Below, piece after piece: positions 51,303 to 58,897 of a stretch of DNA of 64,000 nucleotides. The position numbers were made by a program, and so were the translations under genes. Numbering within the stretch: position 1 is the stretch's first letter; every line of letters begins with the position of its first letter. The notes beneath the pieces were generated by a model, which had not been told where the DNA came from, did not search any database, and was given only the letters and a program-made list of their open reading frames with translations. Source of the DNA: Arthrobacter sp. Y-9 (GTDB taxonomy: Bacteria; Actinomycetota; Actinomycetes; Actinomycetales; Micrococcaceae). Location: positions 620,001 through 684,000 of the forward strand of contig NZ_CP121463.1 of assembly GCF_029690065.1 (NCBI RefSeq). Reading direction: 5' to 3'.

Positions 51303-51986
51303 TCAGAGGGTTGTTCCGCGCCGGGACGTGAGCACGATCCCTGGCGCGGGGCTGAACCGCCCGTCCCGGTCCGCCTCGATCGCGACCTCGAGCCGTGACG
51401 TGCCGCTGGGCTCGCCGGTCGGGAACCAGGACCGGCCGGGGGCGACGAGGATGAGCATCCCGTGCACGGTGCCGAGGGGCTGGAACGACGCCGACCCGCT
51501 GCCGTAGGCGGGGATCCCGAACGCCGCACGGATCCCGTCCGCGGTGGTCGCCACATCAGCGACCGGCACCCCTGCCTCGCTGATGTTCTGGATGTCGGCC
51601 GCCGTGAAGGGGTGGTCCCGGTCGTCGGGGATGTCGCGCCGGACGATGAGTTCCAGGATGTTCCCGTCAGGATCCGCGAAGTAGAGCGATCGGGCGTTCC
51701 ACGTCGCCGGCATGTCGAATTCGTCCTGGCCCTCGGCGTTCCGGAGCAGTGTGACCCGGGAACTGAGCCAGAGCTTCGCGCTGGCGAGCTGCCTGCGGGG
51801 GATCGTCCACGCGAGGTGCTGTCGGCCCGGCCCCGTGGGACCCTCGTGAAGCACCAGCGCAGAGCTGCCGATCCGGACGAGAAGCCCGTCGTCCTCGCGA
51901 TGGACGGGGAGCCCGAGGAGCTCCCCATAGAAGGTCTCCGCGCGCCGGAGGTCGGAGGTGTTGAAGGCCACTGAGATGATCCGCAT
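51303..51986 (-). CDS. VOC family (glyoxalase/dioxygenase-like) protein under SoxR-type promoter
   Basis: 227 residues from ATG 51986. The N-terminal VOC module (MRIISVAFNTSDLRRAETFYGELLGLPV ... SLYFADPDGNILELIVRRD, with a metal-ligand Glu) is followed by a second, more diverged half (ADIQNISEAGVPVADVATTADGIRAAFGIP ...). It could be a bleomycin/glutathione-type resistance protein or a metal-dependent lyase. Its promoter carries an 18-bp CCTCAA-N6-TTGAGG palindrome in a 19-bp spacer, a MerR/SoxR arrangement, so induction by redox-active compounds is plausible. -10 TTGGCT lies 6 bp before the ATG. Confidence 0.86.
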   Translation of the reverse strand: MRIISVAFNTSDLRRAETFYGELLGLPVHREDDGLLVRIGSSALVLHEGPTGPGRQHLAWTIPRRQLASAKLWLSSRVTLLRNAEGQDEFDMPATWNARSLYFADPDGNILELIVRRDIPDDRDHPFTAADIQNISEAGVPVADVATTADGIRAAFGIPAYGSGSASFQPLGTVHGMLILVAPGRSWFPTGEPSGTSRLEVAIEADRDGRFSPAPGIVLTSRRGTTL

Positions 51987-51992
51987 GACGCC

Positions 51993-52023
51993 AGCCAACC
52001 GCCTCAACCATGGTTGAGGTCAA
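51993..52023 (-). promoter_or_regulatory. SoxR/MerR-type promoter of the VOC gene
   Basis: Read on the minus strand: -35 TTGACC (52018-52023), 19-bp spacer, -10 TTGGCT (51993-51998), then 6 bp to the ATG. The spacer and the end of the -35 hold the perfect palindrome CCTCAACCATGGTTGAGG (52002-52019), whose arms equal the SoxR box arms CCTCAA / TTGAGG. Confidence 0.7.
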
Positions 52024-52068
52024 ACGCCGGCTGCCGCCGGGTGCGGCCGTCGCGACTACGCTGGCTCT

Positions 52069-52854
52069 ATGACTTCTGTTTCACGGCTCGGGGTGGTGGT
52101 CCTGGCGGCCGGCTCCGGGCAGCGCCTGGGATTCGGCATCCCCAAGGCCCAGGTCCTCCTGGGTGACGAACCGATTCTGCGGCACGCCCTGTCGGGTGTG
52201 GTCGCCGCGGGTGTCGCGGACGCGATCGTGGTCGCGCTGCCTTCCGCGGAGGCCGGCGACGGCGACGCGCTGCGGGAGGTCGTGGAGACCTTCCGCGCCG
52301 AGCACCCCGGGGCGCCGTGGAGCCTCAGCGTCGTCGAGGGCGGCGCCACCCGCTCCGATTCGGTGGCGCGCGCACTCACCGCGCTGGACGGCGTCGAGCA
52401 TGTCCTGGTGCACGACGCCGCCCGTCCGCTCGTCCCGGTCCAGGTGTTCCAGCGGGTGGCCGACGCCTTGAGGGCGGGCGCCCGGGCGGTCATCCCCGCC
52501 ATCCCCGTGGTGGACACCATCAAGCAGGTGCACGCAGGGCACGGCGCGGACGCGGAGATCGCCCCCGAACTCGTCACCGGCAACATCGCACGGGAGACGC
52601 TGCGCGCCGTCCAGACCCCGCAGGGCTTCAGCCTGGCCGCTCTGAGGGCAGCGCACGAGGACGCACAGTATCTCGATGACCGGCAGGCCGCCGCCATCAC
52701 GGACGACGCCATGCTGCTCGAGTCCCGCGGGATCCCGGTCCACGTGGTGGCCGGTTCCAGCTACTCGCTCAAGATCACCACGGCCGTGGACCTGATCCTC
52801 GCCGAAGGCCTGCTCGAGGGTCCGCTCGCCGGCCGCTGGGTGGGTGAGGCATGA
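52069..52854 (+). CDS. ispD: 2-C-methyl-D-erythritol 4-phosphate cytidylyltransferase
   Basis: 261 residues. Third step of the MEP isoprenoid pathway: joins CTP and MEP. The signature [24 protein letters not shown] is the CTP-binding loop with its arginine and lysine. [27 protein letters not shown] and [10 protein letters not shown] are also conserved. ATG 52069 lies 6 bp after TACGCT (52057-52062), leaderless. It overlaps ispF by 4 bases (ATGA), so the two are co-translated. Divergent from the VOC gene. Confidence 0.97.
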   Translation: MTSVSRLGVVVLAAGSGQRLGFGIPKAQVLLGDEPILRHALSGVVAAGVADAIVVALPSAEAGDGDALREVVETFRAEHPGAPWSLSVVEGGATRSDSVARALTALDGVEHVLVHDAARPLVPVQVFQRVADALRAGARAVIPAIPVVDTIKQVHAGHGADAEIAPELVTGNIARETLRAVQTPQGFSLAALRAAHEDAQYLDDRQAAAITDDAMLLESRGIPVHVVAGSSYSLKITTAVDLILAEGLLEGPLAGRWVGEA

Positions 52855-53348
52855 TCGTCCCGCGCACCGGCGTCGGCGTCGACGCTCACGCCTACGCCCC
52901 TGAGGACGCGCCCCGGCCGCTGTGGCTCGCCGGGCTCCACTGGCCCGGCGAACGGGGTCTGGACGGGCACTCCGACGCGGACGTGGTGGCGCACGCCGCC
53001 GCCGACGCCCTCTTCTCCGCGGCCGGCCTCGGCGACCTCGGCACGCACTTCGGCACGGGCCGCCCCGAATTCGCCGGCGCCTCGGGTGTCCGGTTGCTCA
53101 CCGAGGCCGCACGGATCGTGCGGGAGGCGGGATTCGGGATCGGCAACATCGCCGTCCAGCTCCTCGGGAACCGGCCGAAGTTCTCCCCGCGGCGGCTCGA
53201 AGCGGAAGCGGTGCTGACGGAAGCCGCCGGAGCGCCCGTCAGCGTGTCCGCGACCACCACGGACGGGCTCGGTTTCCTCGGCCGCGGTGAAGGGCTCACC
53301 GCGGTGGCCACGGCACTCGTCTATCCGCTCCCGGCGGACGGGGTCTGA
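52851..53348 (+). CDS. ispF: 2-C-methyl-D-erythritol 2,4-cyclodiphosphate synthase
   Basis: 165 residues. Fifth step of the MEP pathway; forms the cyclic diphosphate. The metal-binding residues are in [10 protein letters not shown] and [29 protein letters not shown]. The C-terminal [15 protein letters not shown] is the family signature. ATG 52851 overlaps the ispD stop. A hairpin follows 6 bp after the stop. Confidence 0.97.
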   Translation: MIVPRTGVGVDAHAYAPEDAPRPLWLAGLHWPGERGLDGHSDADVVAHAAADALFSAAGLGDLGTHFGTGRPEFAGASGVRLLTEAARIVREAGFGIGNIAVQLLGNRPKFSPRRLEAEAVLTEAAGAPVSVSATTTDGLGFLGRGEGLTAVATALVYPLPADGV

Positions 53349-53354
53349 GACCGT

Positions 53355-53399
53355 CCCTGGGGTCCGTCCCGCCGGAAATGGCGGGGACGGACCCCAGGG
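53355..53399 (+). terminator. ispDF terminator
   Basis: 19-bp stem with one bulged G (CCCTGGGGTCCGTCCCGCC / GGCGGGGACGGACCCCAGGG), loop GGAAAT. The -10 of cysS (TAGGCT, 53402-53407) follows directly, so cysS is transcribed separately. Confidence 0.82.
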
Positions 53400-53414
53400 C
53401 ATAGGCTTTGGCAG

Positions 53415-54875
53415 GTGACACTGCGTTTCTATGACACGGCCTCAGCCCAGGTCCGCGAATTCCAGCCGCTCGAGCCCGGCAAGGCGAGCCTGTACTACTG
53501 CGGCGCCACCGTCCAGGGCCTGCCCCACGTGGGACACGTCCGTTCTGCGATCGCCTTCGACCAGCTCACCCGCTGGCTCCGGTACCGGGGCTTCGAGGTC
53601 ACCGTGGTCCGCAATGTCACGGACATCGACGACAAGATCCTCGCCAAATCCGCCGAATCGTTCGAGGACGATTTCGTCCCGGACGGGGACCGCCCGGCGA
53701 AGGAGCCGTGGTGGGCGCTCGCGTACCGTTACGAGCAGGCGTTTCGCACCGCGTACGAGACGCTGGGCGTGTCCGCGCCGAGCTACGAACCGCGCGCCAC
53801 GGGTCACATCCCGGAGATGCACGCGCTGATCGCCCGGCTGATCGACCGCGGCCACGCCTACGCCGCCCCGGACGGCTCCGGCGACGTCTACTTCGACGTC
53901 CGTTCCTGGCCCGAGTACGGCTCGCTGACGCACCAGCGCATCGATGACATGCAGGCCGCCACCGACGCCGATCCGCGCGGCAAGCGCGACCCCCGCGACT
54001 TCGCCCTGTGGAAGGGCCACAAGGCGGGCGACCCCGAGACCGCCGCCTGGGATTCCCCCTGGGGCCGCGGACGCCCGGGATGGCACCTGGAGTGCTCGGC
54101 CATGGTCACCAAGTACCTCGGCCCCCGCTTCGACATCCACGGCGGCGGCCTGGACCTGCGCTTCCCGCACCACGAGAACGAACTGGCCCAGTCCACCGCG
54201 GCGGGTGACGGCTTCGCCAACTTCTGGATGCACAACGGCATGGTCACGTACCAGGGCGAGAAGATGTCCAAGTCGATCGGCAACACGGTCAGCCCGGAGG
54301 AGATGCTCGCCCAGGCGAGCCCCCGCGTGGTGCGCTACTACCTGGGCCAGGCGCAGTACCGTTCGGTGCTCGACTACAACCCCGGCTCGCTCGCGGAGGC
54401 CGCGTCCGCCGTCGAGCGCATCGACGGCTTCATCAGCCGCGCGCTCCGCTCGCAGTCGCAGGGGAACGGGACGTTCGGTCACTTCAGCTACGGCGGGGTG
54501 CCGGAGGACTTCGCGAAGGCCATGGACGACGATCTCAATGTGCCGCAGGCTCTCGCCGTGCTGCATGAGACCGTCCGGGCCGGCAACGCCGCCCTCGCCG
54601 CGGGGGATGCCGAGACGGTCCGGAGCGCGCTGGACTCGGTCCTGGGCATGACGCGGGCGCTGGGGCTGGACGACGTCGCCTCCACGGGCGCCTCCGAGGG
54701 GCCGGCGCTGGAGGCACTCGACGCTTTGGTGAAGACCCAGCTCGAGGCCCGGGCCGCGGCTCGTGCGGCGAAGGACTGGGCCGCTTCGGACGCCATCCGG
54801 GATGCTCTGGCAGGGGCCGGGGTGGTCGTGGAAGACGGTCCTCAGGGGGCTTCCTGGAGCCTGCGTCAGGACTGA
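53415..54875 (+). CDS. cysS: Cysteinyl-tRNA synthetase
   Basis: 486 residues. Class I synthetase charging tRNA-Cys. Zinc/cysteine-binding region [19 protein letters not shown] (Cys29, HIGH variant PHVGH), [16 protein letters not shown] (zinc ligand), [16 protein letters not shown] in [12 protein letters not shown] and a DALR-type C-terminal helical domain. Length and the C-terminal anticodon domain favour CysS over the mycothiol ligase MshC. GTG 53415 is 7 bp after TAGGCT with no Shine-Dalgarno (leaderless). Confidence 0.95.
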   Translation: MTLRFYDTASAQVREFQPLEPGKASLYYCGATVQGLPHVGHVRSAIAFDQLTRWLRYRGFEVTVVRNVTDIDDKILAKSAESFEDDFVPDGDRPAKEPWWALAYRYEQAFRTAYETLGVSAPSYEPRATGHIPEMHALIARLIDRGHAYAAPDGSGDVYFDVRSWPEYGSLTHQRIDDMQAATDADPRGKRDPRDFALWKGHKAGDPETAAWDSPWGRGRPGWHLECSAMVTKYLGPRFDIHGGGLDLRFPHHENELAQSTAAGDGFANFWMHNGMVTYQGEKMSKSIGNTVSPEEMLAQASPRVVRYYLGQAQYRSVLDYNPGSLAEAASAVERIDGFISRALRSQSQGNGTFGHFSYGGVPEDFAKAMDDDLNVPQALAVLHETVRAGNAALAAGDAETVRSALDSVLGMTRALGLDDVASTGASEGPALEALDALVKTQLEARAAARAAKDWAASDAIRDALAGAGVVVEDGPQGASWSLRQD

Positions 54876-54930
54876 CACGAGTTGAACCGTAAAATGGTGC
54901 AGGTCCGCAACACTACTGCAGAGGTGAATC

Positions 54931-55926
54931 ATGGCCAAGATCGGCCGTTCCGGCGCTGTCCGTAAGCACAAGAAGGGCGCCTCCGTGGGTACTGGGGGCC
55001 ATGGCCGCAAGTCGCTCGAAGGCAAGGGCCCCACGCCCAAGGCAGAGGACCGCACCTATCACAAGGCGCACAAGAACAAGATCCTCGCCGAGCGCGCCGC
55101 CGCCAAGCGCGCCGGGGGAGACAATCGTGCCCCGCGGCGTGCCAGCGGTCCCAAGGGCCGTGCCACCGAAGAATTCGTGACCGGCCGCAACTCCGTGGTC
55201 GAGGCGCTGCGCGCGGGCATCCCCGCCAAGACGCTGTACGTGGCCATCCGCATCGACGTCGATGATCGCGTCAAGGAGGTCCTGAAGCTCGCCGCCGAAC
55301 GCGGGGTGCCGATCCTCGAAGCCGGCAAGCCGGAACTGGACCGCCTCACCGAGGACGCCGTCCACCAGGGTCTCGCTCTGCAGGTTCCTCCGTACGACTA
55401 CGCGGATCCCTACGATCTCGCCGAAGAGACCATCGAAGCCTGGCGCAAGGGCCACATCGCCAACGCGCCGCTCTTCGTCGCGCTGGACGGCATCACCGAT
55501 CCGCGCAACCTCGGCGCCATCATCCGGTCCGTCTCCGCCTTCAGCGGTCACGGCGTCGTGGTGCCCGAGCGCCGTGCCGCGGGCATGACGGCCGCCGCCT
55601 GGAAGACCAGCGCGGGCGCGGCCACCCGTGTCCCCGTCGCACGGGCCGGCAACCTGAACAACACCCTGAAGGCGTTCCAGGAGATGGGCATCTTCGTGCT
55701 CGGCCTGGACGGCGACGGCGAAGTCTCCCTGCCCGACCTCGAGCTGGCCACCGAGCCGATCTGTCTCGTGGTCGGTTCCGAGGGCAAGGGCCTGAGCCGC
55801 CTGGTCCGCGAGCACTGCGACCAGATCGTCTCCGTCCCGATCGACTCCGCCATGGAGTCCCTCAACGCAGGCATGGCCGTCGCCATCTCCCTGTACGAAG
55901 TCTCCCGGCGCCGATCCCACACCTGA
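54931..55926 (+). CDS. rlmB: 23S rRNA (guanosine-2'-O)-methyltransferase, RlmB/TrmH family
   Basis: 331 residues. A lysine/arginine-rich N-terminal extension (about 1-75) is followed by an RNA-binding substrate domain (FVTGRNSVVEALRAGIPAKTLYVA) and the SPOUT methyltransferase knot with LFVALDGITDPRNLGAIIRSV, CLVVGSEGKGLSRLV and the knot end IDSAMESLNAGMAVAISLYE. It methylates 2'-O of a guanosine, usually G2251 of 23S rRNA. The ATG has GAGGTGA upstream. It follows cysS by 55 bp and precedes glgX by 7 bp, which may put glgX in the same transcript. Confidence 0.95.
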   Translation: MAKIGRSGAVRKHKKGASVGTGGHGRKSLEGKGPTPKAEDRTYHKAHKNKILAERAAAKRAGGDNRAPRRASGPKGRATEEFVTGRNSVVEALRAGIPAKTLYVAIRIDVDDRVKEVLKLAAERGVPILEAGKPELDRLTEDAVHQGLALQVPPYDYADPYDLAEETIEAWRKGHIANAPLFVALDGITDPRNLGAIIRSVSAFSGHGVVVPERRAAGMTAAAWKTSAGAATRVPVARAGNLNNTLKAFQEMGIFVLGLDGDGEVSLPDLELATEPICLVVGSEGKGLSRLVREHCDQIVSVPIDSAMESLNAGMAVAISLYEVSRRRSHT

Positions 55927-55933
55927 CAGTCCC

Positions 55934-58066
55934 ATGAGCAATCCCATCACCATGCCCCTGGAATTCGTGGTGACGGCCTCCCGGCCGTTTCCGCTGGGGG
56001 TGACCCCGGCCCGCCAGGCCGACCAGTACGCCCCTGACACCGTCAACGTGGCGGTGTTCGCCCCCGGGCTCACCGCCGTCGACGTCCACCACCTCGGCCA
56101 GGACGGCCAGTGGCACCGGACGCGGCTGACGGAGAAGAGCGGTGGGGTCCACCACGGCCTCGTGCCGCGGTTCCCGCTGGGCACCCGGTATGGCTTCCTC
56201 GGGCCGGAGACGGCCGCGCGTATGACGGGCAGCCACCTCATGCGGCGCGACGACGACGGCGCGCCGCACTCCAGCGTGCCGTCCGGCCTGCTGCTGGACC
56301 CCTACGGGCGGGGCGTGGACGTCGTCGACGGCTCACTCGTCTCGATGCGGATGCACCAGGACTTCGACTGGGGCGCCGACCGGCGCCCCAACACCCCGTG
56401 GCGGGACACTGTTGTTTACGAGGCTCATGTCCGCGGCCTGACGAAGCTGCACCCCGGCATTCCCGAGGAGCTCCGCGGCACGTACGCCGGCCTGGCGAAC
56501 CCCGTCATGCTGGACTACCTCAAAGAGCTCGGCGTGACCGCCGTGGAACTGCTCCCGGTGCACTTCCACCTCGACGAGGCCCATCTGGAGAACGTCGGCC
56601 TCACGAACTACTGGGGCTACAACACGGCGTCCTTCTTCGCACCGCACCCGGACTACGCCACGGAGGCGGCCCGTGCCGCGGGCCCCGGCGCGGTCCAGGA
56701 CGAGTTCAAGGGCATGGTCAAGCTCCTGCATGAGGCGGGCATCGAGGTCATCCTCGACGTCGTGTACAACCACACGGCCGAGGGCGGCAAGGACCTGCCG
56801 GCGCAGAGCTTCCGGGGTCTCGGGGACGGGACCTACTACCGGCACGACGGCAACGGGAACTACTACGACACCACCGGCTGTGGGAACTCCCTCAACTTCG
56901 GCGAACCGCGCGTGGTGCAGCTCGTGCTGGACTCCCTGCGCCACTGGGTGCAGGACTACCACGTGGACGGTTTCCGTTTCGACCTGGCCACCACGCTGTG
57001 CCGGGACGAGAACAATCAGTTCGACCCCAAGCACCCCTTCCTCGTGGCGCTGGCCGCGGACCCGGTGTTCCACGAGGTCAAGCTCATCTCCGAGCCGTGG
57101 GATGTCGGCCAGGGCGACTCCTGGCAGACAGGGCGCTTCCCCTTCGGCTGGGTGGACTGGAACGACCGCTTCCGGGACACGGTGCGCTCCTTCTGGCTGT
57201 CGGAACGCGCCGCGATCGACGCCGGCCACCAGGGCCGGAGCGTCTCCGCCCTCGCGGATGTGGTCTCCGGCTCGGCGTCGCTCTTCGCGCCGTCCGGCCG
57301 CAACCGGCTCGCATCCCTGAACTTCATCACCGCGCACGACGGCTTCACGATGCGGGACCTGGTGTCCTACGACCGGAAGCACAACGAGGCCAACGGTGAG
57401 AACAACCGGGACGGCAACGACAGCAACTTCAGCTACAACCACGGCTACGAAGGCCGCACCGAAGTGGAGTCCCTCCTCGCCGAGCGCGCACTGACCAGCC
57501 GGAACCTCATGACCACGCTCATGGTCTCCCTGGGCGTCCCCATGATCGTGGCAGGTGACGAGCTGGGCCGCACCCAGCACGGCAACAACAACGCGTACAA
57601 CCAGGACAACGCCATCACCTGGATCGACTGGACGCCCACGCGGGAGAGCCGGCAGATGCTGCGCGCCACCCAGCGGGCCATCCGGATCCGCCGTGAGTTC
57701 ATGGCGGCGCAGCCGTTCGACTACCCCCAGCGGGACGAGCACTCCTATCTGCACTGGTTCAACCAGGACGGCGAGTTCATGTCCGGCGAGGACTGGAACA
57801 ACCCCGGCCAGCGCCTGGTGCAGCTGCTGCTCGGGGCCCGCAAGGGCAAGGTCGATGGTCTCGTGGTCATCAACGGCGGCCCGAGCGATGTGGAGATCGT
57901 GCTGCCGCGGCTGTCCGAACTCGGCATCACCGCGGCTGAGGACACCGCCAAGTTCGAACTCCGGCTGTCCACGTCCCTCGTCCACGACGAACGCCGTGGC
58001 ACGCAGCGCGCGGAAGGGGAGAAGGACCTGGTGGACGCCTTCTCCATGAACATCTACCGACTCTGA
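55934..58066 (+). CDS. glgX: Glycogen debranching enzyme GlgX
   Basis: 710 residues, GH13 isoamylase type. N-terminal beta-sandwich (about 20-120), then the TIM barrel with VVYEAHVRGLTKLHPGIP, VELLPVHFHLDE, the nucleophile Asp in YHVDGFRFDLATTL, the acid/base Glu in KLISEPWDVGQGDSWQ and the transition-state HD in FITAHDGFTMRDLVSY. It hydrolyses alpha-1,6 branches left by GlgP. It starts 7 bp after rlmB; the ATG at 55934 or 55955 could both serve. The stop is within a 17-bp tandem repeat, and an RNase gene starts 23 bp later. Confidence 0.95.
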   Translation: MSNPITMPLEFVVTASRPFPLGVTPARQADQYAPDTVNVAVFAPGLTAVDVHHLGQDGQWHRTRLTEKSGGVHHGLVPRFPLGTRYGFLGPETAARMTGSHLMRRDDDGAPHSSVPSGLLLDPYGRGVDVVDGSLVSMRMHQDFDWGADRRPNTPWRDTVVYEAHVRGLTKLHPGIPEELRGTYAGLANPVMLDYLKELGVTAVELLPVHFHLDEAHLENVGLTNYWGYNTASFFAPHPDYATEAARAAGPGAVQDEFKGMVKLLHEAGIEVILDVVYNHTAEGGKDLPAQSFRGLGDGTYYRHDGNGNYYDTTGCGNSLNFGEPRVVQLVLDSLRHWVQDYHVDGFRFDLATTLCRDENNQFDPKHPFLVALAADPVFHEVKLISEPWDVGQGDSWQTGRFPFGWVDWNDRFRDTVRSFWLSERAAIDAGHQGRSVSALADVVSGSASLFAPSGRNRLASLNFITAHDGFTMRDLVSYDRKHNEANGENNRDGNDSNFSYNHGYEGRTEVESLLAERALTSRNLMTTLMVSLGVPMIVAGDELGRTQHGNNNAYNQDNAITWIDWTPTRESRQMLRATQRAIRIRREFMAAQPFDYPQRDEHSYLHWFNQDGEFMSGEDWNNPGQRLVQLLLGARKGKVDGLVVINGGPSDVEIVLPRLSELGITAAEDTAKFELRLSTSLVHDERRGTQRAEGEKDLVDAFSMNIYRL

Positions 58067-58083
58067 CCCTCTACCGACTCTGA
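58053..58083. repeat. 17-bp period repeat over the glgX stop
   Basis: TCTACCGACTCTGA at 58053-58066 recurs exactly at 58070-58083 (period 17). The second TGA lies in another frame, just before the RNase start. Confidence 0.78.
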
Positions 58084-58089
58084 GGTCCC

Positions 58090-58545
58090 GTGAACCGCAA
58101 AACGCTCCTGAGCCTGGCCGGCCTCGTCCTCGCCGCCGTCGTGGCGGGTCTGATCTGGTTCGGCGGCAGCGGATCGGGCAGCAAGCCGCTCGCCGGCGAC
58201 GGCGGACACGCCACGCCCGGCAGTTCGGCAACCCAGCGCCCGGGGGTGAAGAACCCGAGCAGTCTGGACACCGTCAAGGAGTCCGCGCTGCCGGCGGAGG
58301 CCCGTCGCACGCTGGAGCTCATCGCGAAGGGTGGCCCGTACCCGTACGACCGTGACGGGATCAACTTCGGGAACTTCGAGGGGGTGCTCCCCAAGAAGCG
58401 CGGTGGCTACTACCAGGAGTTCACCGTGCCGACCCCGGGTTCGCAGAACCGTGGGGCCCGGCGCATCATCGTCGGCTCGGAGCACGAGAAGTACTACACC
58501 CCGGACCACTACAAGAGCTTCCGCTTCATCCTGGAGGGCCAGTGA
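58090..58545 (+). CDS. Barnase/RNase Sa-like guanyl-specific ribonuclease
   Basis: 151 residues. An N-terminal hydrophobic helix (about 6-26) acts as a signal or anchor, followed by a Gly/Ser/Pro linker (about 27-60) and a microbial RNase N1/T1 domain: GGPYPYDRDGINFGNFEGVLP, then the catalytic Glu in YYQEFTVPTPG, Arg in RGARRIIVG and His in YYTPDHYKSFRFILEG. It cleaves RNA after guanosine, presumably outside the cell. GTG 58090 has GAGGT nearby. Its stop overlaps the start of a barstar-like inhibitor gene. It is odd to find it between glgX and glgP. Confidence 0.9.
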   Translation: MNRKTLLSLAGLVLAAVVAGLIWFGGSGSGSKPLAGDGGHATPGSSATQRPGVKNPSSLDTVKESALPAEARRTLELIAKGGPYPYDRDGINFGNFEGVLPKKRGGYYQEFTVPTPGSQNRGARRIIVGSEHEKYYTPDHYKSFRFILEGQ

Positions 58546-58877
58546 GGACCTATCCCGCCGCCACGCACACGCTGGGCGAACTGGCGCACGCGAGTCTCGC
58601 CGTCGGGCGTGAGCCCTTCGCCGTCCCCGCCGCCGCGGACAAGGCGGCCACCCTGGCGGCCTTCGCCACCGCCCTCGGGTTCCCCGACTGGTTCGGGGGC
58701 AACCTGGACGCGCTCAACGACTGCCTGGGGGACTGGGCCGACACGCTCAGCTCGCCGTCCGCTCTCCTCTGGCAGCGCTCCGCGACGCTCGACGCCGGCA
58801 CCGCGGCCGCCGTCGAGAGCATCCTCGGTGAGGTGGAGGCGGGCAGCCCGCACCTCGCCGTCGTCGTCCTCGGCTGA
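58542..58877 (+). CDS. Barstar-family ribonuclease inhibitor
   Basis: 111 residues. The core GFPDWFGGNLDALNDCLGDW (residues 46-65) is the barstar signature, including the acidic residues that plug the RNase active site. GTG 58542 overlaps the RNase stop (GTGA), so translation is coupled and toxin and antidote are made together. It is cytoplasmic (no signal), as expected to protect the producer. It converges with glgP, 20 bp apart. Family assignment is good; that it binds the adjacent RNase is inference from the overlap. Confidence 0.9.
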   Translation: MRTYPAATHTLGELAHASLAVGREPFAVPAAADKAATLAAFATALGFPDWFGGNLDALNDCLGDWADTLSSPSALLWQRSATLDAGTAAAVESILGEVEAGSPHLAVVVLG

Positions 58878-58897
58878 GGGCCACGCCGGCACCGTCC

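Noticed and set aside
53415-54875. CysS paralogue MshC (mycothiol ligase)
   Set aside because: Length of 486 residues and an intact C-terminal anticodon-binding domain, and the gene order ispF-cysS-rlmB, favour the tRNA synthetase.
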